From the NCBI GenBank assembly GCA_964593555.1, contig CAZQIC010000096.1, positions 1-18,713 on the forward strand: a DNA stretch of 18,713 nucleotides. The letters run 5' to 3'. The notes under the pieces were generated by a model. The model ran no database searches. It was not told the origin of the DNA and saw only the letters and a program-made list of their open reading frames with translations. Every line of letters begins with the position of its first letter. Position 1 is the stretch's first letter. The stretch is from CAZQIC01 sp964593555. GTDB lineage: Bacteria > Bacteroidota > Bacteroidia > JAFLBG01. A program made the position numbers and the translations under genes. This document shows, one piece after another, positions 1 to 6,410 of this stretch.

Positions 1-57
1 GATACGATTTTATTAGATTGTTTTTAACATTCTATTTTTAGAACTCCCCTTAAAACA

Positions 58-309
58 ATGTTCATCGATCGCGAAAACACTACCGTAATTGTCCCGCTAT
101 ACCAATGGATATTTTTCATTACTAACGCGTTATTGATCATTGGCATTTTGGTGTGGACCATTATTTTGATGTATCGCGCGTATAGTCTTTCATGCAACTT
201 AAAAGGCACAAAAGGTGTTATCACATTTATCGCCGCATTATTAATCGCAGAGATAATTACCAAGTGTTTATTTTTTATTTTAAAAAGTCTTTTCATTATC
301 AACCAATAA
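58..309 (+). CDS. Small two-helix membrane protein, unknown function
   Basis: Predicted 83-residue protein that I do not recognise. Residues about 17-42 (start IFFITNALLIIG) and about 55-78 (start GVITFIAALLIAE) are long hydrophobic stretches, so it is probably a two-helix inner-membrane protein with a short basic loop (NLKGTKG) between them. It starts at an ATG in an A-rich context and stops 11 bases before the next gene on the same strand, which suggests a two-gene unit with the PH-like protein. A 117-codon frame on the opposite strand covers the same bases; I prefer the plus frame because of the coherent membrane pattern and the tight spacing to the next gene. No catalytic motif is visible. 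It could still be a spurious ORF. Confidence 0.6.
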   Translation: MFIDRENTTVIVPLYQWIFFITNALLIIGILVWTIILMYRAYSLSCNLKGTKGVITFIAALLIAEIITKCLFFILKSLFIINQ

Positions 310-320
310 AAAAATTTAAA

Positions 321-662
321 ATGGTAGCTATAAATAAAGAAAACGGCAACTTCGTTTTTGAAGTAAAAGGACTTCACAAATTATGGGCATTCAAAAATCA
401 ATTGACAATTCCTGCCGAACATATTACAGGCGTTCATCAAAATACCAACAGTGTAAGCGGGTGGAAAGGCTGGAGAATACCCGGTACATCTATACCCGGC
501 ATCATTACTGCGGGTACTTATTACAAAAAGGATGGTAAAACATTTTGGGATGTTTGTAACATGAACAAAAGCATCGTAGTTGAATTAAAAGACGAAAACT
601 ATGATAAACTCGTCATTGAAGTTGAAAATCCGGAAAATGCTATCAAAACGTTAACCAATTAA
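321..662 (+). CDS. PH-fold-like small protein, function unknown
   Basis: 113-residue soluble protein. The ATG at 321 follows an A/T-rich leader just after the previous gene's stop; the frame is open further upstream to 192, but that extension would lie over the preceding gene. The sequence alternates short beta-strand-like segments (NFVFEVKG, QLTIPAEHITGV, then GKTFWDVCNMNKSIVVEL and KLVIEVENPENA) and ends in a short helix. This layout, with the FWDV...KSIVVEL...LVIEVE run, resembles small bacterial PH-like domain proteins common in Bacteroidota. No signal peptide or membrane segment. Its neighbour is a small membrane protein, so it may act at the membrane face, but that is inference. Family assignment is from pattern only. 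Confidence 0.7.
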   Translation: MVAINKENGNFVFEVKGLHKLWAFKNQLTIPAEHITGVHQNTNSVSGWKGWRIPGTSIPGIITAGTYYKKDGKTFWDVCNMNKSIVVELKDENYDKLVIEVENPENAIKTLTN

Positions 663-707
663 AGTCAGACTTCGAGATAATAGAAACGCGCTTTAGCTCG
701 AAATACT

Positions 708-715
708 TATATTTG
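708..715 (+). promoter_or_regulatory. Candidate -7 element (TATATTTG) for ssb-gldD
   Basis: TATATTTG matches the Bacteroidota primary sigma-factor -7 consensus TAnnTTTG and ends 22 bases before the ssb ATG. I see no TTG at the expected -33 distance, so the match rests on the -7 box alone. It suggests that ssb and gldD have their own start separate from the upstream pair. Confidence 0.45.
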
Positions 716-737
716 TTTAACATTAAATTTTATTGAT

Positions 738-1172
738 ATGGCAGGCGTTAACAAAGTTATTTTGGTGGGAAACCTTGGGAAAGATCCTGAAGTAAGATAT
801 TTAGAAGGAGGGACAGCTGTTGCTAATTTTCCGTTGGCTACATCAGAGTCGTATAAAGACAAATCGGGCAATCGTGTTGATCAAACCGAGTGGCATAACA
901 TTGTTGTATGGAGAGGTTTGGCAGAGATAGCAGAGAAATATTTAAAAAAGGGAATGCAGGTTTTTATTGAAGGTAAAATAAGAACACGCTCATGGCAGGA
1001 TAAAGAAGGAAATAAAAGATATACCACAGAGATCATTGCTGATAATCTTACCATGCTTGGAAAAAAAGAAGATGGCGGCGGATCTGGAGGAAATCAAAAT
1101 TACACGAAGCCTGATGACAACAATACTCCTTCAGCGCCGGCAAATGATTCCACAGACGATCTTCCATTTTAA
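738..1172 (+). CDS. ssb: Single-stranded DNA-binding protein
   Basis: SSB coats single-stranded DNA during replication, repair and recombination. The 144-residue product opens with the typical OB-fold start (NKVILVGNLGKDPEVRY at about residues 5-21), followed by the TEWHNIVVWRGLAEIAEKYLKKG segment and the VFIEGKIRTRSW strand. A low-complexity Gly/Asn/Pro linker (about 108-138) leads to the acidic tip DDLPF, which in SSB proteins docks partner proteins. Length and order are normal for bacterial SSB. The TAA stop overlaps the ATG of gldD by one base (TAATG), implying translational coupling. In many Bacteroidota ssb is followed by gldE and then gldD; here gldE is not between them. Confidence 0.96.
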   Translation: MAGVNKVILVGNLGKDPEVRYLEGGTAVANFPLATSESYKDKSGNRVDQTEWHNIVVWRGLAEIAEKYLKKGMQVFIEGKIRTRSWQDKEGNKRYTTEIIADNLTMLGKKEDGGGSGGNQNYTKPDDNNTPSAPANDSTDDLPF

Positions 1173-1786
1173 TGAAAGTAGTTGGTAAAAATTATTTTTA
1201 CTTGCTTCTATTTTTTTGCGCACTCTTTTTTTCATGCGCAAACGATGATGATTATTATGCTCCTAAACCCAAAGGATATTATCGTATAGAACTTCCTGAA
1301 AAAAAATATCAGCGTTTCGATAACGGTACCTGTCCTTTCAGTTTTGATGTACCAACCTATGCAAGAGTTGTTCCTGATCCTCTTCATAAAGACGAAACCT
1401 GCTGGCTAGATGTTGAGTATCCTAAATTTAGCGGCATACTTTACCTCAGTTACAAAGCAATTAATAATAATCTTGGACAATACATTGAAGACTCCAGAAC
1501 ACTCGCAGTTAAGCACAGCGTAAAGGCATCCGGCATCGAAGAACAAATGATACAAAAAGATTCGTCACGTGTTTATGGAATACTTTATAACATTGAAGGA
1601 AACACAGCGTCTTCACTTCAGTTTCATTTAACAGACAGCACCAATCATTTTTTAAGAGCTTCCCTTTATTTTAATTGCAAGCCAAACAAAGATTCATTGG
1701 AGCCTGTACTGAACTTCATTACTAAAGATGTAACAAGGATGATTGAGAGTTTTAAGTGGAAGGATGAAGTGAGTACTAAAAAATAA
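1172..1786 (+). CDS. gldD: Gliding motility lipoprotein GldD
   Basis: 204-residue lipoprotein. The N-terminus has a hydrophobic stretch ending in a lipobox-like LFFSC, so Cys22 is the likely lipidated residue. The following PKPKGYYRIELPEKKYQRFD and the FSFDVPTYARVVPD segment are characteristic of GldD, a component needed for gliding motility and linked to type IX secretion in Flavobacterium johnsoniae. The length fits the family. The gene starts within the ssb stop codon (TAATG) and is probably translated with it. In F. johnsoniae gldE lies directly upstream of gldD; here ssb takes that place. The T9SS cargo genes elsewhere in the window agree with a working secretion and gliding apparatus, although no other gld gene is present here. 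Confidence 0.93.
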   Translation: MKVVGKNYFYLLLFFCALFFSCANDDDYYAPKPKGYYRIELPEKKYQRFDNGTCPFSFDVPTYARVVPDPLHKDETCWLDVEYPKFSGILYLSYKAINNNLGQYIEDSRTLAVKHSVKASGIEEQMIQKDSSRVYGILYNIEGNTASSLQFHLTDSTNHFLRASLYFNCKPNKDSLEPVLNFITKDVTRMIESFKWKDEVSTKK

Positions 1787-1800
1787 AAGTTATAACTTTT

Positions 1801-1856
1801 GTCACTCTGAACTTGCTTCAGAGTCCCATAAGATGCTGAAACAAGTTCAGCATGAC
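1801..1856. repeat. Double-hairpin inverted repeat between convergent genes
   Basis: Two 25-base arms (1801-1825 and 1832-1856) are inverted relative to each other with 5 mismatches, separated by 6 bases. Each arm is also a perfect 8-bp hairpin with a 5-base loop: stems 1804-1811/1817-1824 and 1833-1840/1846-1853. The two arms differ at two stem positions, and both differences are compensated on the opposite side, so each hairpin stays perfect. It lies between the ends of gldD (+) and the DUF2461 gene (minus), 14 bases after the gldD stop and 8 bases from the stop of the minus-strand gene. It could act as a bidirectional terminator or be one copy of a dispersed intergenic palindromic repeat. 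Confidence 0.75.
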
Positions 1857-1864
1857 TGATAATC

Positions 1865-2524
1865 CTAGTCCATCGCTTTTCTTAAAAACACTTCGAAGGG
1901 ATACATCGCTTTAAAAACTTTTGCGCAATGCTTAATGAAGTTTTTGTTGAGTAATTGCTCATCTTTTAATTCATGAACAACAATATAACTTTTGAGTTTA
2001 AGTAATTCCAAAGCCGGGTGATCCTTCGCGTAACCCTTAGGAGCTGTTTTAAGTTTATCCTCTTCTGAAAGTTTGCTAAAAAATTTCTTAAACTCCTTTG
2101 CTAAAATTATTTTCTTGAATTCAGCTGTATTGTAGTCTATTTCCTGGCGAATAGCCGAAAGTTCCGGTGCTGGCGGCATCCATGAACCTCCGGCTAAAAA
2201 ACTAGCGCCCGGTTCAATATGAATGTAATAACCAGGCACCATACTCTTTTTGCCTCCTTTGTTTATTATTGCTCCCAGGTTTGTTTTGTATGGTGATTTA
2301 TTTTTTGAAAAACGAACGTCACGGTTAATGCGGAACATACATTGCTTAGGTTCCAATCCTTTTATTGAATTGTCGAAAACAGATAGCTGATCTATCAATT
2401 GCGCAACAATATCCTTCATATTTCCCTTCGCCAATTCGTATGCGTCTCTGTTAACATCAAACCAATCTTTGGTATTGTTCTTTTTTAATTTCTTAAAAAA
2501 ATTTAATGTCGCCGGAGTTACCAT
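1865..2524 (-). CDS. DUF2461 family protein
   Basis: 219-residue soluble protein of the DUF2461 family (TIGR02453-type). The recognisable pattern is TLNFFKKLKKNNTKDWFDVNRDAYE near the N-terminus, then CMFRINRDVRFSKNKSPYKTN, and YYIHIEPGASFLAGGSWMP about 45 residues later. The function is not established; the family is widespread in bacteria and fungi. No signal peptide or membrane segment. It is the last gene of a minus-strand cluster: its ATG lies 7 bases after the stop of the AI-2E-type permease, so co-transcription with that gene and prfC is likely. Length matches the family, with no sign of damage. Confidence 0.9.
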   Translation of the reverse strand: MVTPATLNFFKKLKKNNTKDWFDVNRDAYELAKGNMKDIVAQLIDQLSVFDNSIKGLEPKQCMFRINRDVRFSKNKSPYKTNLGAIINKGGKKSMVPGYYIHIEPGASFLAGGSWMPPAPELSAIRQEIDYNTAEFKKIILAKEFKKFFSKLSEEDKLKTAPKGYAKDHPALELLKLKSYIVVHELKDEQLLNKNFIKHCAKVFKAMYPFEVFLRKAMD

Positions 2525-2531
2525 CTTACAA

Positions 2532-3629
2532 CTAAATATTCTTCGTTAAATTTTGTACAACTTTAAAATGACTAAAAAACTCTCGTGCAATAATTCTGAT
2601 CACACTGTAAGCAGGAATGGCAATGATCATCCCGGCAATACCAACCAATGTTCCAGCTAAAAGAATAACTATAAAAATTTCAAGCGGATGAATATTCACT
2701 GTATTCGAAAATATAAATGGCTGCAAAAAGAAATTGTCAATAAACTGGACAGTCCCATATACTCCAAGTATTTTGAATGAAAGTGGCAGCAAAGCAGAGT
2801 AAAAATCAAGCTGAAGATTAGTCGAAACACCAATGATCAAACCTATAAACGCGGCTATCAACGGCCCAACATAAGGAACAATATTTAATATCCCTGATAG
2901 GAAAGCGATAATGAGTGCATTCTCTACACCAACAATAAATAGTCCAAAAAAAACTAACACCGAAACTGCGAGGCTCTGTATCAATACCGCTAAAAAGTAT
3001 TTTCGTAATAATTCCCTCGAATGTGAAATAATATTTTTTATCGCAACTATATGCTTTTCCGGCGTAAGTGAAAGCACAAAATCCGGCAGCATATTTTCAT
3101 CTTTCAAAAAATAAAATGCTATGAACATAACAGAAATAAAACCAACAAGAATCTCTCCTATTGTTCCAACAAATGCATTTGCAAAAGAAGAAAGACTGGC
3201 GAAACTCAAAAAGGGCGCAATGGATGCACGAATATTTTCTTCAATGCTTGTTCCAGATGAGCTATTGATATTAAAAGATGCCAGGTAATTTTCTATCCTG
3301 GATATTGGTTCCTGAAATGAAACCAAAACATCCTCTGTACTTATGGATGAAATGATCCGCGCCTCCTGGGCTACCAAAGGAATAAAGAGAGAAAAGATCA
3401 GCAGGAAAAAAAACATAAAAGTAAATATGGTAAGTATTGCTGCAATCCCATTGGAAATTTTATACTTGCCAATTGATAATTTCCTATAAAGCTTAGCAAT
3501 AGGCAATCCAAGAAGAGAAACAATAGCTGCGAGGACTATATAAATAACTATGGTACTGAAATGCCAAACGGCAAGCATTGCAATGAGCAAACCTGCAACA
3601 ACCAGAATGTTCTTATTTATTGTGTTCAT
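2532..3629 (-). CDS. AI-2E family transporter (PerM/TqsA-like permease)
   Basis: 365-residue polytopic membrane protein. Two or three hydrophobic segments at about residues 8-45 and 60-90 are followed by a soluble, coiled stretch (about 92-140) and then by further membrane helices. The C-terminal half carries the family's conserved region, including ALIIAFLSGILNIVPYVGPL, then the helix FIDNFFLQPFIFSNTVNIHPLEIF and LLAGTLVGIAGMIIAIPAY. This family includes E. coli TqsA (AI-2 export) and PerM, plus Na+/H+ antiporters in some bacteria; the substrate here cannot be read from sequence. It sits between prfC (6 bases upstream) and the DUF2461 gene (7 bases downstream) on the minus strand, an apparent operon with no obvious functional link. 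Confidence 0.92.
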   Translation of the reverse strand: MNTINKNILVVAGLLIAMLAVWHFSTIVIYIVLAAIVSLLGLPIAKLYRKLSIGKYKISNGIAAILTIFTFMFFFLLIFSLFIPLVAQEARIISSISTEDVLVSFQEPISRIENYLASFNINSSSGTSIEENIRASIAPFLSFASLSSFANAFVGTIGEILVGFISVMFIAFYFLKDENMLPDFVLSLTPEKHIVAIKNIISHSRELLRKYFLAVLIQSLAVSVLVFFGLFIVGVENALIIAFLSGILNIVPYVGPLIAAFIGLIIGVSTNLQLDFYSALLPLSFKILGVYGTVQFIDNFFLQPFIFSNTVNIHPLEIFIVILLAGTLVGIAGMIIAIPAYSVIRIIAREFFSHFKVVQNLTKNI

Positions 3630-3635
3630 TCTTTA

Positions 3636-5243
3636 CTAAAACGCCTTCAATACTTTATCTGTTTTAAATTCTGATGTTAAATGGAAAGTTATTTCAGGAA
3701 AATCTGTTTGTGCGATCTTTAATGCCCATTCGCTTTGTGCAAAAAACACAGGATTCTCTTCTTTATCGTAAGCTATATAGGACGATTTACGTTCAATAAA
3801 ATATTCCAGCTTTTTCTTGTCATCAGAAGTGATCCAACATGCTTTATAATAATTTAATGATGTAAAGCTAGCCTTTGCTCTATACTCATGTTCCAACCTG
3901 AATTGTATAACCTCAAATTGAAGTTCTCCTACTGTCCCAATAATTTTCCGGTTACCCATCTGCTGAATAAAAAGCTGCGCTACCCCCTCCTCTGTCAATT
4001 GATGAACTCCTTTTTCCAATTGTTTTGTTTTCATAGGGTCCATATTGATAACTTCTTTGAAAATCTCAGGCGAAAAACTTGGTATGCCTTTAAAATGCAA
4101 ATTTTCTCCCTGCGATAAGGTATCACCAATCTTAAATTGCCCTGTATCATACAACCCGATTACATCGCCGGGATATGCTTCTTCAACAACACTTTTATCG
4201 CTGGCCATAAAGGTTACAGGTGTAGAAAATTTAATTTCTTTGTCGAGACGTGTATGGTAATAAAATGTATTTCGTTCAAATTTCCCTGAACATATTCTCA
4301 AAAACGCGATACGATCACGGTGATTAGGATCAAGATTAGCATGTATCTTAAAAACAAATCCCGAAAATTTATTTTCAGTTGCAGTTACTACCCTCTCTGA
4401 AGCTATACGTGTGGTAGGGCTTGGAGCAATATCGAGAAAAGCCTCAAGCAATTCCTGTACACCAAAATTATTTATCGCACTTCCAAAAAACACTGGAGCT
4501 ACTTTCCCCTGCAGGTAATCGTTAATGTTAAGTTTATTATATACCCCTTCGATAAGTTCCGCATCTTCCCTGAGTTGTAGTACAAACTCTTCGGGGATGT
4601 GTTGTTTTATTTCATCATTAAAAATATCATCGAGCTTTATATAATCGTCGGATATTTTGGTTTTATTCTCTTCGAAAAGACTCAGATTCTTATTGTGCAA
4701 ATTATAAACGCCCTTGAAACGCGCACCCTGACTGATAGGCCACGAAAGCGGGCGGACCTTAATAGAAAGTTTCTCTTCCAATTCATCTAACAGATCAAAA
4801 GGATCTTTCCCTTCCCTATCCATTTTATTCACAAAAACAATTACGGGAGTATTTCGCATCCTGCATACTTCCATTAAACGTTCTGTTTGCGCCTCCACCC
4901 CTTTTACACAGTCGATCACCAAAATCACACTGTCAACGGCTGTGAGTGTGCGATAAGTATCCTCCGCAAAATCCTTGTGGCCCGGTGTATCTAAAATATT
5001 TACCCTTTTTCCTTTGTAATCAAAAGCCATTACAGAAGTTGCAACAGAAATACCCCGCTGCTTTTCTATTTCCATAAAATCGGAAGTAGCTGTTTTTTTG
5101 ATCTTATTATTTTTTACCGCACCTGCAGTTTGTATCGCCCCACCAAAAAGAAGAAATTTTTCAGTCAATGTGGTTTTACCGGCATCAGGGTGACTAATGA
5201 TGGCAAAGGTTTTTCTCTTTTGTATTTCAGATTCTAAGGACAT
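3636..5243 (-). CDS. prfC: Peptide chain release factor 3
   Basis: RF3 is a translational GTPase that recycles RF1/RF2 from the ribosome after peptide release and aids quality control. The 535-residue product (E. coli about 529) shows the G-domain motifs in order: P-loop HPDAGKT at 18-24, switch I RGISVATS at 63-70, DTPGH at 85-89 and NKMD at 139-142. The insertion DPFDLLDELEEKLSI and the start sequence EIQKRKTFAIISHPDAGKTT are typical of RF3 rather than EF-G. Domains 2 and 3 follow, with the conserved VGELQFEVIQFRLEHEY near residue 430. It is the first gene of a minus-strand operon. Its leader, from a candidate TATCTTTG at 5335-5328 down to the ATG, contains a long inverted repeat. Confidence 0.96.
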   Translation of the reverse strand: MSLESEIQKRKTFAIISHPDAGKTTLTEKFLLFGGAIQTAGAVKNNKIKKTATSDFMEIEKQRGISVATSVMAFDYKGKRVNILDTPGHKDFAEDTYRTLTAVDSVILVIDCVKGVEAQTERLMEVCRMRNTPVIVFVNKMDREGKDPFDLLDELEEKLSIKVRPLSWPISQGARFKGVYNLHNKNLSLFEENKTKISDDYIKLDDIFNDEIKQHIPEEFVLQLREDAELIEGVYNKLNINDYLQGKVAPVFFGSAINNFGVQELLEAFLDIAPSPTTRIASERVVTATENKFSGFVFKIHANLDPNHRDRIAFLRICSGKFERNTFYYHTRLDKEIKFSTPVTFMASDKSVVEEAYPGDVIGLYDTGQFKIGDTLSQGENLHFKGIPSFSPEIFKEVINMDPMKTKQLEKGVHQLTEEGVAQLFIQQMGNRKIIGTVGELQFEVIQFRLEHEYRAKASFTSLNYYKACWITSDDKKKLEYFIERKSSYIAYDKEENPVFFAQSEWALKIAQTDFPEITFHLTSEFKTDKVLKAF

Positions 5244-5257
5244 ATTTTTCAGTTGCT

Positions 5258-5316
5258 GGTTATTTGTTATCAGTTGTTAGGCATTATAAATAACTAACAA
5301 CAAGCAACTAATAACC
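5258..5316. repeat. Inverted repeat in the prfC / hydrolase divergent intergenic region
   Basis: Two 23-base arms (5258-5280 and 5294-5316) form an inverted repeat with a 13-base spacer. The outer 7 bp (GGTTATT/AATAACC) and the inner 8 bp (GTTGTTAG/CTAACAAC) pair perfectly; all 5 mismatches fall in the middle. If prfC transcription starts near the TATCTTTG at 5335-5328, this hairpin lies in the prfC 5' leader. Its GTTGTTAG/CTAACAAC composition is like short repeats scattered between genes in Bacteroidota genomes. Confidence 0.65.
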
Positions 5317-5327
5317 AAATCCAACCA

Positions 5328-5335
5328 CAAAGATA
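5328..5335 (-). promoter_or_regulatory. Candidate -7 element (TATCTTTG) for prfC operon
   Basis: Reading the minus strand gives TATCTTTG, a full match to TAnnTTTG. The prfC ATG is about 85 bases downstream, leaving a leader that contains the inverted repeat. No clear TTG is present at the -33 distance, so confidence is limited. Confidence 0.4.
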
Positions 5336-5349
5336 TTCATTATTCTCCA

Positions 5350-5376
5350 TTGAAAAATAGGAATAGCTTATCTTTG
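5350..5376 (+). promoter_or_regulatory. Candidate promoter for the YdjM-like gene
   Basis: TTG (5350-5352), a 16-base spacer and TATCTTTG (5369-5376) resemble the Bacteroidota -33/-7 promoter; the spacer is slightly shorter than usual. The ATG lies 13 bases beyond the -7 box, so the leader would be very short. Confidence 0.55.
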
Positions 5377-5389
5377 CACCTTAGAGAAA

Positions 5390-6406
5390 ATGGACTCATT
5401 AGCACATATTGTCATAGGCGCTGCAATTGGAGAGATTGTATTGGGCAAACACATTGGTAAAAAAGCCATGTTATGGGGCGCCCTTGCAGACACCATTCCC
5501 GATTTTGATATGATGGCTAATTTTATTGTTGATCCTGTTGATGCACTGGTAATACATCGCGGAATAACGCATTCATTTCTATTTGCATTTTTAGTGCCCT
5601 TCCCGTTAGCTTGGCTGTTTCAAAAATTTTACGCAAGCAAGGGAGAGCATTTTAAAAAATGGACTTTACTATTTTTTCTTGGATTTATCACACATATTTT
5701 ACTCGATTGTATGACTGCCTACGGAACAGGATTATGGGAGCCATTTTCACATCAACGGGTCGATTTTAATAACATGTTTGTCCTTGACCCTTTGTTTACG
5801 CTTCCATTACTTATTTCTTCCATAGCATTACTTATACTGAAAAAGGATTCAGCAAAAAGAAAATTATGGAATGTTAGTGGCATTAGCCTGAGCATACTTT
5901 ATATTTTAATTACTGTTTTAATCAAGCAGCACGTAAATACTGTTGCAAAAAACTCCTTAGAAAAAATTGATGCGAAAGAGATCAGATTCATCACCACTCC
6001 AACATCACTCAATAGTTTATTATGGATGACAATTGCAGAGCAGGACACCAGTTTTTTAATTGGATACTATTCTGTATTTGACAACACTTCGAATATAAAT
6101 TTTGATATTGTCCTTAAAAATGAGAACCTGTTAAAAGGTCTCCAGACAAACGAACACTTTGAAACTTTAAAACATTTTGCAGAAGGATATTATTGTTTTA
6201 CAAAAAAAGAAAATGATATTTATTTTAACGATCTGCGTTTTGGAAGAATTTCTCCCTGGAGTGAAACAAAAGGACCTTTTGTTTTTCAATATAAATTGAA
6301 TATTGGCGCAGACAATTCGATGATACTTGAAAAAGGACGATGGAACAGCTCTTCATCACTCTCTGATGAATTTGGAAAATTAATAGATAGAATAAAAGGA
6401 AAATAA
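5390..6406 (+). CDS. YdjM/DUF457-like membrane-bound metal-dependent hydrolase
   Basis: 338-residue membrane protein. The N-terminus MDSLAHIVIGAAIGE, followed by ALADTIPDFD (Asp34, Asp38, Asp40) and HRGITHS (His56, His61), is the signature of the YdjM/YbcI (DUF457) family of predicted inner-membrane metal-dependent hydrolases. A further His/Asp pair, FITHILLDCMTAYG at about residues 100-113, completes the probable metal site. Hydrophobic segments lie at about 61-78, 90-108, 138-155 and 165-182; the C-terminal 150 residues are soluble and not conserved in an obvious way. The substrate is unknown. The gene stands alone, divergent from prfC and convergent with the large T9SS cargo gene, whose stop is 4 bases away. 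Confidence 0.9.
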   Translation: MDSLAHIVIGAAIGEIVLGKHIGKKAMLWGALADTIPDFDMMANFIVDPVDALVIHRGITHSFLFAFLVPFPLAWLFQKFYASKGEHFKKWTLLFFLGFITHILLDCMTAYGTGLWEPFSHQRVDFNNMFVLDPLFTLPLLISSIALLILKKDSAKRKLWNVSGISLSILYILITVLIKQHVNTVAKNSLEKIDAKEIRFITTPTSLNSLLWMTIAEQDTSFLIGYYSVFDNTSNINFDIVLKNENLLKGLQTNEHFETLKHFAEGYYCFTKKENDIYFNDLRFGRISPWSETKGPFVFQYKLNIGADNSMILEKGRWNSSSSLSDEFGKLIDRIKGK

Positions 6407-6410
6407 ACGT

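Noticed and set aside
24..377. 117-codon minus-strand frame over the first two genes
   Set aside because: It overlaps a plus-strand gene with a clear two-helix membrane pattern and the start of the PH-like gene, and its own product looks like random AT-rich translation.
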